DNA of 64,000 nt from Photobacterium chitinilyticum (GTDB lineage Bacteria > Pseudomonadota > Gammaproteobacteria > Enterobacterales > Vibrionaceae), in the NCBI RefSeq assembly GCF_004104355.1, contig NZ_RJLM01000011.1, forward strand, positions 61,969 through 125,968, read 5' to 3'. Under the pieces are notes generated by a model. It worked only from the letters and a program-made list of their open reading frames with translations. It was not told where the DNA came from and made no database searches. Shown here in pieces: positions 44,367 to 58,800 of this stretch. Position numbers and translations under genes: made by a program. How positions within the stretch are numbered: position 1 is the first letter of the stretch; every line of letters starts with the position of its first letter.

Positions 44367-45707
44367 CTAGGCTTTCGCCAGCTGTAGTTTTTTGGTCATC
44401 ACTCGCGACCATACTAACCCTACCAACAGCATACTTACGGTAGGTACAATCCACCCCGCATAGTAGCGATACAGCGGTAGGTGCTGCTCTAGCTCCTGCC
44501 CCATATTTTCCGGCATCTGGCCCAAAATATGAACGGCATCAATACAACCAAAAACCAATGCCGTGCCCACCGTGACCAAGACCATGCTTGGCGCTAGCAC
44601 TTTTCTGACTGGTGCAACCAATAGCAGCGCTATCGCAATAGGATGCAAGGCGACCACGGCCGGTAATGTCACCGCAAGCAACTGCTCCAAACCAACATTC
44701 GCCACCAGGCCCGCCAGGATCATGGTTCCCCATACACTACGGCGGTATGAAATGGCTGAGAAAGCCGTGCTATAAAACTCACTGCCTGCCGTCGTTACCC
44801 CGATAGCCGTCGTCAGGCATGCCAACACCATCACCGCTCCCAGCAACACAATACCGGTAAGACCTAAGTGATAGTTGGTGAAGGCTGTAAGTATTTCCCC
44901 GCCGTTGGTAAAATCAGTCCCCAAATCAGCACTAGTCGCACCGATATACGCCAATGACAAGTACACCACGGACATTGCTACGGCATACATAACTGCCGCA
45001 ATAACAGTATATTTTGCCGTGGCTTTCGGGCAGCTGATGCCCATACTCTGGATCGCACGGAAAATAATCCAACCAAAACCGATCGAACCCAGCGCATCCA
45101 TGGTCATATAGCCCTGTGTCAGCCCTTCGGCAAATGCCCCGTCAATATACGGACCTTGCGCAATCATCACCTCGCCGGAAGGATACAGGAAAGCCAGAAC
45201 AGCCAAGACTGACAAAATGACCAACAGCAAAGGCGTTAACCACTTACCCAACGTATCCACCAGCTAACCGGGGAACAGTGCAAACAAAACCGTCGCCATA
45301 CAAAAAGCCGCGGAGAATGGTATCAATCCCGTATCGCCGATGAAGGGCACCAAGCTAAACTGGTAAGCCACGGTAATAGCACGAGGGATCACAAAAGCCG
45401 GCCCGATAACGATAAAAACCATGACCCAGAAACTCGTCGCAAGTGGACGCGGTAAGGCTGCCGTCAGATTATCAGACCCTCTAACCAGAGCCACCATCAC
45501 CAATGCAAACGCTGGCAGTCCAACACCTGTCAGCAAGAAGCCAATCATGCTGCCCAGAAAATGTTCACCGGCCTGAAAGCCTAGAAATGGCGGAAAAATC
45601 AAATTTCCGGCACCTAAGTACATGGCAAAGGTCATAAAGCCTAAGGCAGCGATATCACGCGCATTTAATCTTGGGTTCAGCCCTGAACTTAACGTTGAAT
45701 TCAGCAT
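44367..45707 (-). pseudogene. brnQ: brnQ, branched-chain amino acid carrier interrupted by an in-frame amber codon
   Basis: Start ATG at 45707 behind AGAGGA. The frame reads MLNSTLSSGLNPRLNARDIAALG ... VLFALFPG, then TAG (codon 148, 45264-45266), then continues without shift as LVDTLGKWLTPLLL ... to 44367, for 446 codons in total, the family length (E. coli BrnQ 439). A single base change (from AAG or CAG) explains the stop. The LIVCS transporter imports Leu, Ile and Val with sodium. Both halves otherwise look well preserved, so the mutation is recent, or it is a sequencing error or read through. A GTG at 45258-45260 could restart the second part. Confidence 0.88.
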
Positions 45708-45814
45708 AGTGTTCCTCTGTATAGCATTCAGCTTGGAGGAAACGGGAAGGAGAATTGATTTTAAAGGGACCCTGCCAGCTTCTTCACAAGCTGACAGAAA
45801 AAAGATAAAGCCTG

Positions 45815-45916
45815 TCAGCTCCGAATAAGGTTCAGAGAGAGCAGGAGGAGCGCGCAAGCAGCAATAGCAAGGTGACTGCTATTGTATGCTGATACTGAAG
45901 GCTGGATTGCTTTCAT
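45815..45916 (-). CDS. Putative Leu-rich leader peptide upstream of brnQ
   Basis: 33 codons from ATG at 45914-45916 to TGA at 45815. The end reads ALLLLSLNLIRS, with four Leu codons in a row and two more Leu plus an Ile close by. The stop codon lies in the first of two alternative hairpins: AGCTGACAG can pair with CTGTCAGCT (about 45812 down to 45787), and the same CTGTCAGCTT can instead pair with AAGCTGGCAG further on. That is the logic of a leader-peptide attenuator sensing leucine. No clear U-run terminator was found, and the ribosome-binding site is weak. Confidence 0.4.
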   Translation of the reverse strand: MKAIQPSVSAYNSSHLAIAACALLLLSLNLIRS

Positions 45917-46178
45917 GCGTTGTCCCGCTTTGACAGATGAATATACTCCGTCAGCGATAGTAAGCTGCGGACCAGTCTTTGTTATATACGCCCTTAGACA
46001 CATCACACAAGACGGCAGCACCAGATAAGTGTATTGGGTCAAAAATTAGCAACAAAGCAGTTGATAACACCAAGGTAACACCCAAAAACCAGATCTATCA
46101 ACTTAACAACATCACAACAATCCCCCTATAAGTAAAACCATCGCCACTCTTGCCGAATAAGGATATATAAGGAGGTAC
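45917..46178. other. Intergenic region between brnQ leader and yjaG terminator
   Basis: About 260 bases with no gene seen. It should hold the brnQ promoter on the minus strand; no hexamer pair is good enough to name. Confidence 0.5.
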
Positions 46179-46206
46179 AAAAAAGGAGCCTTCCGGCTCC
46201 TTTTTT
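46179..46206. terminator. yjaG terminator (symmetrical)
   Basis: AAAAAAGGAGCC-TTCC-GGCTCCTTTTTT. It is perfect and works in either direction; it lies 18 bases beyond the yjaG stop codon. Confidence 0.92.
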
Positions 46207-46223
46207 CAATTTGGTCATTCGGC

Positions 46224-46811
46224 TTACAGCTCGATACCTATGTTGCTGACCGGCTCATCACGCAACTCTTGGCGTAGATCCTTAATCAGCTCGATATCAC
46301 GTCGTTCAGCTTCTTTCAGGGCACGGAAAATTGCCCACTGCATATCCCACTCGGCACAAATCGCTTCGTTCTCTTTCTGGTTCTCGTTGGTAATCTCAAC
46401 ACCAGTCTGAGCAAACTCAAGATCAGCGACGGTTTCCGCAGACAGAGAACTCAGCTTCGTCAGGGTTTCCAGCATTAAATCACGATCCAGCATGGCATGC
46501 AGCAAATCAGCCAAAGCGACACAGGCATCAATCGCCGGGTTTACCGCATAAAGATCATGCTCATCGGCACTAGGCACCAACTCTTCTAGCTTCTCTAGTT
46601 GCCTTTCGAAATTAATCTTTGCCGTTTTGACTGTCAGGATTTCCCAGATACTATCCAGAATCGAACGATATTTCTGCTCATCCGCAAATTCAGTTTCCTG
46701 ACAGAACAGTGCATAGTTGGGGTACATTCGCTCACACAGAGAGACCATAAAGGTGATGTGTTGCCACGGTTCTAATTTTTCAAGGCGAAGCTGAACTGGA
46801 TTCTTTAGCAT
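46224..46811 (-). CDS. yjaG: YjaG family protein (DUF416)
   Basis: 195 residues from the ATG at 46811, matching the E. coli YjaG length and start (MLKNPVQLRLEKLEPWQHITFM). Mostly helical DUF416 protein (LCERMYPNYALFCQETEF, NPAIDACVALADLLHAML). Its function is unknown. It lies near hupA and hemE as in E. coli. Upstream in-frame ATGs to 46952 would run into the divergent promoter region and are rejected. Confidence 0.9.
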   Translation of the reverse strand: MLKNPVQLRLEKLEPWQHITFMVSLCERMYPNYALFCQETEFADEQKYRSILDSIWEILTVKTAKINFERQLEKLEELVPSADEHDLYAVNPAIDACVALADLLHAMLDRDLMLETLTKLSSLSAETVADLEFAQTGVEITNENQKENEAICAEWDMQWAIFRALKEAERRDIELIKDLRQELRDEPVSNIGIEL

Positions 46812-46965
46812 GGGATAATCTGCAGTTGTGATTTGCACCGAAGTGTACTTGTATACCCAAGCTACTTCAATATTAAGCGGCTCCAATATCCAACAACTCC
46901 TATATATAGATGTCGCTCGCAGTAAAGTTGCCAGGGTAACGGTCACCAGCATAAAAGGAACAAGA

Positions 46966-47877
46966 ATGAATAAATTACTGATTGTGGCAAGACAATATGA
47001 TGATTACCGGAAATTGCTCGCCCAGGCCCAGCTACCAGCACTTGAAATCACGGAAGACCCAGCGCAAGCCTCCATCATTTTAGCCGATCCCCCTCGCATA
47101 GCCGCTTACCTTGAGCGTTATCCGGCGCTACGCTGGCTGCAATCTACCTATGCGGGGATTGATGCGCTGATCCGGCCAGATATCCGACAAGACTATACCC
47201 TGACCAATATTCGGGGTCATTTTGGCCAGTTGATCGCGGAATATGTCATGGGGTATACCCTTGATCATACCCGCCAGCTCAGCCTATACCGGCAACAACA
47301 ATCTCAAGCCCAATGGCGACGATTTCCGTATTCTCCGCTGGACAAGAGAACCATGGTCATTCTTGGCACCGGCTCCATCGGGACTCATTTGGCACGGGTT
47401 GCCAAAGCCTTTGGCCTTGAAGTCATCGGTATTAACCGTTCAGGCCAGACAGGAGAAACTAGCTTTGACCGAATTTACCCCCTCACCCAGCTGGCTGATG
47501 GGTTGGCGACGGCTGATATTCTGGTCTCCACCCTCCCTGCTACGACGGAGACCGATGATCTTTTCAATGCCCGTACCTTGAGCCACTGCCGCAATACGCT
47601 ACTGTTTAATGTGGGGCGTGGTAATGCCGTATGCGAACAGGGATTGCTGACCGCTATCGAGCAAGGCTGCGTAACCCATGCCTATCTTGATGTATTCAAG
47701 CAGGAGCCGCTCAACGAGAGCCACCCTTTCTGGCAGAACCCTAACATAACCATTACTCCTCATATCGCAGCAGAAAGCTTTCCTGAACAGGTTTTCGAAA
47801 TATTTAAAGCAAACTATCAACGATATATCCAACAACAGCCAATGATGTACCAAGTTGATTTCAACCGTGGTTATTAG
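46966..47877 (+). CDS. D-2-hydroxyacid dehydrogenase, GhrA-like
   Basis: 303 residues from the ATG at 46966 behind AAGGAACAAG. NAD(P)-binding Rossmann motif GTGSIGTHLA (134-143), catalytic Arg in NVGRGNAV, Glu in FKQEPLNESHPFW and His in TPHIAAES. It reduces small 2-oxoacids such as glyoxylate or hydroxypyruvate in related proteins; the real substrate is not known. It ends 18 bases before the next gene. Confidence 0.85.
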   Translation: MNKLLIVARQYDDYRKLLAQAQLPALEITEDPAQASIILADPPRIAAYLERYPALRWLQSTYAGIDALIRPDIRQDYTLTNIRGHFGQLIAEYVMGYTLDHTRQLSLYRQQQSQAQWRRFPYSPLDKRTMVILGTGSIGTHLARVAKAFGLEVIGINRSGQTGETSFDRIYPLTQLADGLATADILVSTLPATTETDDLFNARTLSHCRNTLLFNVGRGNAVCEQGLLTAIEQGCVTHAYLDVFKQEPLNESHPFWQNPNITITPHIAAESFPEQVFEIFKANYQRYIQQQPMMYQVDFNRGY

Positions 47878-47895
47878 TGACTAAAGGCAACAGCT

Positions 47896-48492
47896 ATGGC
47901 AACTCAACAACTTGATAACCTGCTGGATCAAATCCGCCACTGCGAGACCTGCAAGGATCACCTTCCCCTCGGACCCCGCCCAGTGATACAGGCTGCCAGC
48001 ACCGCAAAACTGATGATTGTCGGCCAGGCTCCGGGCACGCGTGTTCATGAAACCGGGATCCCGTGGAACGACCCAAGCGGCAACCGGCTGCGGGCATGGC
48101 TTGAGCTCGATCGCGACACGTTCTATGATCCGGCACAAATCGCTATCATGCCGATGGGGCTGTGCTACCCGGGAAAAGGGAAATCCGGCGATCTCCCTCC
48201 AAGAGCGGAATGTGCTCCGCAATGGCACCCGCAGGTTTGGCCATTGCTGCCTAATGTCGGTATGACGTTATTGGTCGGCCAATATGCCCAGCAACGCTAC
48301 CTGCAAAACAAACCCAAGACACTGACCGAAACAGTGAAAGCATGGCGTCAATGGGCACCTGAATTCATCCCCATGCCCCATCCTTCACCTCGCAATACCT
48401 TGTGGCTGAAGAAAAACCCATGGTTTGAAGCTGAGGTGGTACCGTATATCCGCGACTACGTCCACCAGCATTTGGGTATTTCAAGAAGCTAG
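47896..48492 (+). CDS. Uracil-DNA glycosylase-superfamily protein
   Basis: 198 residues. Motif A GQAPGTRVHETGIPWNDPSGNRLR (44-66) and motif HPSPRNTLW near residue 157 place it in the UDG superfamily (PF03167). Four cysteines (16, 19, 90, 106) have the spacing of an iron-sulfur cluster site as in family 4/5 enzymes. Motif A ends in Asn (PWNDPSG) rather than a clear catalytic Asp, so activity on uracil is not assured. Possibly co-transcribed with the dehydrogenase before it. Confidence 0.8.
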   Translation: MATQQLDNLLDQIRHCETCKDHLPLGPRPVIQAASTAKLMIVGQAPGTRVHETGIPWNDPSGNRLRAWLELDRDTFYDPAQIAIMPMGLCYPGKGKSGDLPPRAECAPQWHPQVWPLLPNVGMTLLVGQYAQQRYLQNKPKTLTETVKAWRQWAPEFIPMPHPSPRNTLWLKKNPWFEAEVVPYIRDYVHQHLGISRS

Positions 48493-48511
48493 TTTCGAGA
48501 AGCGAGAAAGC

Positions 48512-48541
48512 AAAAAGCCCACGCTGTAAACTGCATGGGCT
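48512..48541 (-). terminator. hemE terminator
   Basis: On the minus strand AGCCCATGC, loop, GCGTGGGCT then TTTTT, with one T-G pair. It lies about 50 bases after hemE, and faces the convergent UDG-like gene. Confidence 0.8.
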
Positions 48542-48592
48542 CTTCATACTCAACCTAGGAACGACTAGTCACCTAGGGTCTCGTATTTGCTC

Positions 48593-49660
48593 TTATTTGT
48601 GATACGGCTTAGACAGCTCGTGTACTGCTTCCACAAATACGCCAGCGTTTTCAGGCGGCACATCCAAGTGGATACCGTGGCCCAGGTTAAACACGTGGCC
48701 GGTACCTTCGTCGCCGTATCCTTCCAGAATCGTCGCTACTTCCTGACGAATACGCTCTGGTTGAGCATATAGCATTGAAGGATCCATATTGCCTTGAAGG
48801 GCTACTTTGTCACCAACACGACGCTTGGCATCAGCAATATTGATCGTCCAGTCCAGACCTACAGCATCACAGCCCGTGGCAGCAATTTGCTCCAGCCACA
48901 TACCGCCATTTTTGGTAAACAGAGTAACAGGCACACGGCGATCGTCGTTTTCACGGATCAGGCCGTCAACAATCTTGTGCATGTAGCGCAGCGAGAACTC
49001 GTTGTAATCACGCGGGGTCAGAACGCCGCCCCAGGTATCGAATACCATCACAGATTGTGCACCCGCTTTAATTTGGGCATTCAAATACTCAATCACGCTG
49101 TCAGCTAGTTTATCCAGTAGCAGGTGCAATGTTTGCGGCTCTGCGTACATCATCTTTTTGATCTTGGTGAATGCCTTTGAGCTTCCACCTTCAACCATAT
49201 AAGTTGCCAGCGTCCAAGGACTGCCAGAGAAACCGATCAGTGGTACCTCGCCCTGAAGATCCTTGCGGATTTGGCGGACGGCATTCATCACGTACTGCAA
49301 CTCGCCTTCTGGATCCGGCAAACCAATTTTATCGACATCTGCCTTGCAAGTGATCGGACGTTCAAACTTAGGTCCTTCACCCGCCTCGAAATACAGCCCC
49401 AGGCCCATCGCATCCGGGATAGTCAGGATATCTGAGAACAGAATTGCGGCATCCAGCGGAAAACGGCGTAGCGGCTGAAGAGTCACTTCACTCGCCAGCT
49501 CAGCATTTTTACATAGCGACATGAAGTCACCAGCAACACTACGTGTAGCGCGGTATTCTGGCAGATAGCGGCCTGCCTGACGCATCATCCATACAGGTGT
49601 GCAATCTACCGGTTGCTTCAACAGCGCACGTAGGTAGCGGTCATTCTTTAATTCGCTCAT
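48593..49660 (-). CDS. hemE: Uroporphyrinogen decarboxylase
   Basis: 355 residues from the ATG at 49660 (GGAG seven bases upstream); an ATG at 49672 is rejected. Signatures: [16 protein letters not shown] near the N-terminus and [20 protein letters not shown], with Asp in [13 protein letters not shown]. It decarboxylates uroporphyrinogen III to coproporphyrinogen III in haem synthesis. It is downstream of nudC on the same strand, as in E. coli. Confidence 0.97.
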   Translation of the reverse strand: MSELKNDRYLRALLKQPVDCTPVWMMRQAGRYLPEYRATRSVAGDFMSLCKNAELASEVTLQPLRRFPLDAAILFSDILTIPDAMGLGLYFEAGEGPKFERPITCKADVDKIGLPDPEGELQYVMNAVRQIRKDLQGEVPLIGFSGSPWTLATYMVEGGSSKAFTKIKKMMYAEPQTLHLLLDKLADSVIEYLNAQIKAGAQSVMVFDTWGGVLTPRDYNEFSLRYMHKIVDGLIRENDDRRVPVTLFTKNGGMWLEQIAATGCDAVGLDWTINIADAKRRVGDKVALQGNMDPSMLYAQPERIRQEVATILEGYGDEGTGHVFNLGHGIHLDVPPENAGVFVEAVHELSKPYHK

Positions 49661-49804
49661 TCTGGACTCCATGGGTTAATTCTGCGGCGTATTGTATCAC
49701 TCCGTGACAGCAACAAAAGAGTCCAATTGTTAAGCCGATCATATTTATAGCAACAATCTGTTCACTAGGTTTGCGACTCACAGGGTTCCCATGATACAAA
49801 ATCT

Positions 49805-49886
49805 GCGCGCTAGCAATAATAACAATGATTTTGCTCGTAGAGAGCAAATAACTGCACCTTGCCCCTCCATTTAGGAGGGTTTTTTT
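49805..49886 (+). ncRNA. Candidate small RNA between hemE and nudC
   Basis: A plus-strand terminator (CCCTCC-ATTTA-GGAGGG then seven T, 49863-49886) has no plus-strand gene upstream to serve. Before it is a perfect hairpin TTTGCTC-GTAGA-GAGCAAA (49830-49848). A promoter-like pair TTGCGA (49771-49776) and GATACA (49793-49798), 16 bases apart and followed by a GC-rich stretch, would start an RNA near 49805 of about 80 nt. It runs against hemE and nudC. No known family recognised. Confidence 0.4.
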
Positions 49887-49889
49887 ATC

Positions 49890-50672
49890 CTATCGATCCG
49901 CCATCAAGGTTAGGGTGTAATCAATCAACGCTCTGGCAATCGTTCCTTCCGGAGCCAATGCAGGCAATTGATCGCTTGTCGCCCAGATAGCATCACTTAG
50001 CTCTTCATAATCGGGCTTAAGCTCACCACTTGTATAATCAGCCAGAAAGCCCATCATCAGGTTAGACGGAAATGCCCACGGCTGACTGCCGAAATAGCGA
50101 ATGTTCGCTACCTTGACCCCAGTTTCTTCCTCAACTTCCCTGGCGACACACTGTTCCAGCGTTTCTCCGGCCTCCACAAATCCAGCAATCACTGTATACA
50201 TGCCAGTTTTATGCCGAGGGTGCTGGGCCAAGAGAATTTTGTCTTGGTTACGGACAGCAACAATCACGCAGGGGGATAATCGCGGATAATGGTGGGTATG
50301 GCAGCCTTGGCAAACCATCGCCAAGTCATTCGATGCCAACTTGCACGGCTCACCACAGGCCGGGCAAAAGGCCTGGCTATGGAGCATATGAGAAAGCTGA
50401 GTCGCTTTTCCTGCCAGGTTGAACAGCTCGCTGTCGAGAGTCAGTAATTCTCTTTGAGAATAGAAGTCCTCTTCCTTATGATTTTCAGTAGCTTCCAGCC
50501 AATAAACAGGCCTTTCATTATACTCACCAATATAGCGTGCCTGTTTGCTATTTAAGCCTATCTGATCCTGGGTCATTAGTGGAAGTGTATGATTGCTCAT
50601 ATATAATTTGCGATCTTTAACTACACACCAATACGCTAATTCTTGTTTTTTTAACATCAATGTCACATCCAT
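49890..50672 (-). CDS. nudC: NAD+ diphosphatase / RNA deNADding Nudix enzyme NudC
   Basis: 260 residues. A zinc ribbon with Cys103, Cys106, Cys121 and Cys124, a Nudix box (GFVEAGETLEQCVAREVEEETGV, 164-186) and the NudC family motif SQPWAFPSN (196-204). It hydrolyses NAD(H) and removes NAD caps from RNA. It is upstream of hemE on the same strand and divergent from rsd, the E. coli order. Confidence 0.95.
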   Translation of the reverse strand: MDVTLMLKKQELAYWCVVKDRKLYMSNHTLPLMTQDQIGLNSKQARYIGEYNERPVYWLEATENHKEEDFYSQRELLTLDSELFNLAGKATQLSHMLHSQAFCPACGEPCKLASNDLAMVCQGCHTHHYPRLSPCVIVAVRNQDKILLAQHPRHKTGMYTVIAGFVEAGETLEQCVAREVEEETGVKVANIRYFGSQPWAFPSNLMMGFLADYTSGELKPDYEELSDAIWATSDQLPALAPEGTIARALIDYTLTLMADR

Positions 50673-50817
50673 CCTTGCAGGGTTCGGTTTTTACTGGCAA
50701 TCTAAACTTAATGACGGAATATTAATCCGTAATACAAGGTTCTCTTTTTTAAGAGTTTCACAGGTATCGTTATCAGTACCCCTTGTGTCGGTACTGATCG
50801 ATCATGAGGGCATGGTC

Positions 50818-51300
50818 ATGTTAAGTAAATTCGAACAAGTACAAAAACAGTGGGGCGGCACCAGCGATGTCATTGATCACTGGCTGATGTCCCGTCAGCA
50901 GCTACTGATCGACTATTGCAAGTTAGCGGGACTCCCCCCGTTTGAAAACAATACACGCCAGCTTCCAACCTCTTCACAACTTCAACTTTTCAGCCAGCAA
51001 CTTGTCGATTATATCTCCGAAGGCCATTTCAAAATCTATGACATGGTCATGGAACGCTGGAATGCAACAGGTTACTCACCAACCGAAGATATCTCGCTAC
51101 TCTATTCACAAATCACCCAAACTACCGATCCTTTACTGAATTTCACCGATCGTTATTGTGCTATCGATGAAGGTGGTGATATCCCTGATTTAGATAGTGA
51201 CCTTTCCTCGGTCGGTGAACTGATTGAGCTTCGGTTCGCTCTGGAAGATAACTTAATCGAGCTGATCAGTGAAAGCTTAGCGTGTCCGCCGGGTGCGTAA
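50818..51300 (+). CDS. rsd: Regulator of sigma D (anti-sigma-70 factor)
   Basis: 160 residues from the ATG at 50818, close to E. coli Rsd (158). Rsd/AlgQ family helical protein: MLSKFEQVQKQWGGTSDVIDHWLMSRQQLLIDYCKLAG and the later FTDRYCAIDEGGDI. It binds RpoD in stationary phase and lets other sigma factors reach core enzyme, whose rpoBC genes lie just downstream on the opposite strand. GAGGG precedes the start. Confidence 0.93.
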   Translation: MLSKFEQVQKQWGGTSDVIDHWLMSRQQLLIDYCKLAGLPPFENNTRQLPTSSQLQLFSQQLVDYISEGHFKIYDMVMERWNATGYSPTEDISLLYSQITQTTDPLLNFTDRYCAIDEGGDIPDLDSDLSSVGELIELRFALEDNLIELISESLACPPGA

Positions 51301-51476
51301 ACCCAAAATTTAGGCGAGAACACGGATACGGATGATTAACGGCCCTGAACTTAGGTGTCATGGCTTAGGGTTATTCACCGTTCCTATCGCTGACCCGCAG
51401 AAACTCCAACATTCTGCCACGTAATACCTGCGCCACGAATGAATACACAAGCTACCTCTGCCCTGAAACTCTTACG

Positions 51477-51509
51477 ATCCCCAGAGCGATATCCTCTGGG
51501 GATTTTTTT
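51477..51509 (+). terminator. Terminator 180 bases after rsd
   Basis: ATCCCCAGAG, loop CGATATC, CTCTGGGGAT then seven T. It ends the rsd transcript, giving a 3' untranslated region of about 200 bases (51301-51509) in which I see no gene. Confidence 0.9.
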
Positions 51510-51524
51510 GAAAGCCCCAATAAC

Positions 51525-51552
51525 AAAAAGGCACCCAATTGGGTGCCTTTTT
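51525..51552. terminator. rpoC terminator (symmetrical)
   Basis: AAAAAGGCACCC-AATT-GGGTGCCTTTTT, 29 bases after the rpoC stop on the minus strand. It ends the rplKAJL-rpoBC transcripts. Confidence 0.92.
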
Positions 51553-51580
51553 CTTGCTCAACTCAAGAGACGAAACCTAA

Positions 51581-55798
<4,218 letters not shown>

Positions 55799-55897
55799 AT
55801 TTGGCTCCTGTGAGGAGTTGACCCATAAAGGCGCCAGTCTGCTGGCGCCTTCATATTTATACCGGAGTAACGATTAAATCTTGGTGCAAACCGAGGC

Positions 55898-58800
55898 TTA
55901 TTCGTCTTCCAGCTCGATGTTGATACCCAACGAGCGGATTTCTTTCAACAATACGTTGAAAGATTCCGGCATACCAGGTTCCATACGATGGTCGCCATCG
56001 ACGATGTTTTTATACATCTTCGTACGGCCGTTAACGTCATCCGACTTAACAGTTAGCATTTCCTGTAGAGTGTAAGCGGCGCCATATGCTTCTAGCGCCC
56101 ATACTTCCATCTCACCGAAACGCTGACCACCGAACTGAGCTTTACCACCCAGCGGCTGCTGAGTAACAAGGCTGTAAGAACCGGTAGAACGGGCATGCAT
56201 CTTGTCATCAACCAAGTGGTTTAGTTTCAGCATATACATGTAACCAACAGTTACAGGACGCTCAAACATGTCACCGGTGCGACCGTCAAACAATTTCAAC
56301 TGACCAGACTCAGGTAGATCACCTAGCTTCAACAGTTCTTTGATAGATGACTCAGGAGCACCATCAAATACTGGTGTTGCAATAGGTAGACCTGCACGTA
56401 AGTTCTTAACGAGTGTATGAACCTGATCATCAGACAATTCAGCAATGTCTACTTTCTGGCGAGTATCGCCCAGATCGTAAACTTTTTGCAGGAAGTTACG
56501 GAACTTATGCAATTCCTGCTGCTGCTTCAGCATCTCGTTTAGTTTGTCACCGATACCTTTCGCTGCAAGACCCAAGTGAGTCTCCAGGATCTGACCGATG
56601 TTCATACGAGAAGGTACACCCAGTGGGTTTAGTACGATATCAACTGTCTGACCTTTCTCATCGTACGGCATGTCTTCAACAGGGTTGATCTTAGAGATTA
56701 CACCCTTGTTACCGTGACGACCCGCCATCTTATCACCAGGCTGAATGCGACGCTTAACGGCTAGGTATACTTTAACAATCTTAAGTACGCCCGGCGCTAG
56801 GTCATCACCCTGTGTGATCTTACGACGTTTAGTTTCAAACTTCTTATCGAACTCAGCTTTCAGTTCATCATACTGCTCTGCAAGCTGTTCCAGCTGGTTT
56901 TGCTGACCTTCGTCATCAAGTGTCTGTGCAAATAGTCTCTCTCGGTCCATCGAAGCAATCTTGTCTTCGCTGTAACCGGCAGAAAGCAGAAGCGTACGAA
57001 CACGAGCAAGAAGACCACCCTCAAGGATCTGGAATTCTTCTGTGATGTCTTTCTTCGCTTCTTTCAGCTGCATCTCTTCAATTTCAAGCGCACGCTTGTC
57101 TTTTTCTACGCCATCGCGGGTAAATACCTGAACGTCGATGATCGTACCAGACACTGAGTTTGGTACACGTAGTGAAGAGTCTTTAACATCAGATGCTTTT
57201 TCACCAAAGATAGCACGTAGTAGCTTCTCTTCAGGTGTTAGCTGAGTTTCACCCTTAGGTGTCACTTTACCAACCAGGATGTCGCCACCCTTAACTTCAG
57301 CACCAATGTAAACGATACCTGACTCATCCAGCTTAGAAAGCGCCGCTTCACCCACGTTAGGGATATCCGCAGTGATTTCTTCAGCACCCAGCTTAGTATC
57401 ACGCGCCACACAAGATAGCTCTTGGATGTGGATAGTTGTCAGGCGATCTTCCTGTACAACACGCTCAGAAACTAGGATGGAATCCTCGAAGTTGTAACCG
57501 TTCCAAGGCATGAACGCGATACGCATGTTCTGACCAAGTGCTAGCTCACCAAGGTCTGTTGATGGACCATCAGCAAGAACATCACCGCGAGCAACAGGTT
57601 CACCCGGCATCACAGTAGGACGCTGGTTGATACATGTGTTCTGGTTAGAACGGGTGTACTTAGTCAGGTTGTAGATATCGATACCGGCTTCGCCTGGTAC
57701 CAGCTCGCTTTCGTTAACTTTAACAACGATACGAGATGCATCAACTGACTGTACCTGACCGCCACGCTTAGCTACGGCTGTTACACCGGAGTCAACCGCT
57801 ACGTTACGTTCGATACCTGTACCAACTAGCGGCTTGTCAGCACGCAGTGTCGGAACAGCCTGACGCTGCATGTTCGCACCCATAAGGGCACGGTTAGCAT
57901 CATCGTGCTCTAGGAATGGGATCAGAGATGCCGCCACCGATACAACCTGGTTGGTTGCAACGTCCATGTACTGTACATGGTCACGAGGGTGCAGACCTGA
58001 GTCACCTTTCTGGCGAGCTGTGATCAGTTCGTCAGCAAAAGAACCGTCTTCGTTAAGCGCGGCATTCGCCTGTGCAATAACGTATTGACCTTCTTCGATT
58101 GCAGACAGGTATTCAATTTGTTCGGTAACTTTACCATCAACCACTTTACGGTAAGGCGTTTCTAGGAAACCGTATGGGTTACACTGAGCAAACGCTGAAA
58201 GTGAGTTGATTAGACCGATGTTTGGACCTTCAGGCGTTTCGATTGGACATAGACGACCGTAGTGAGTCGCGTGTACATCTCGAACCTCAAAGCCAGCACG
58301 CTCACGAGTCAGACCACCTGGACCAAGCGCCGAAATACGACGTTTGTGAGTAACTTCTGACAGTGGGTTGTTCTGGTCCATAAACTGAGACAACTGAGAA
58401 GAGCCAAAGAACTCTTTTACTGCCGCAGAAATTGGCTTCGCATTGATTAGGTCCTGAGGCATGATTGCATCAAGATCGCCTAGGCTTAGACGCTCTTTAA
58501 CAGCACGCTCAACACGAACTAGACCAACACGGAACTGGTTTTCAGCCATTTCACCAACTGAACGAATACGACGGTTACCAAGGTGGTCGATATCATCAAC
58601 TTCACCACGGCCGTTACGGATCTCGATCAGCTTCTTCATCACTTCGATAATATCGCTGTGATCAAGGATGCCTGAACCAGTTGTCTCATCACGAAGAAGA
58701 GAGCTGTTGAACTTCATTCGACCAACTGCAGATAGATCGTAACGATCTTCTGAGAAGAACAAGCTTTCAAAAAGCTGCTCTGCTGCTTCACGCGTTGGTG

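Noticed and set aside
44367-45260. Second half of brnQ as a separate transporter gene
   Set aside because: It is in the same frame as the first half with one stop codon between, lacks its own ribosome-binding site and together they give one full-length BrnQ.
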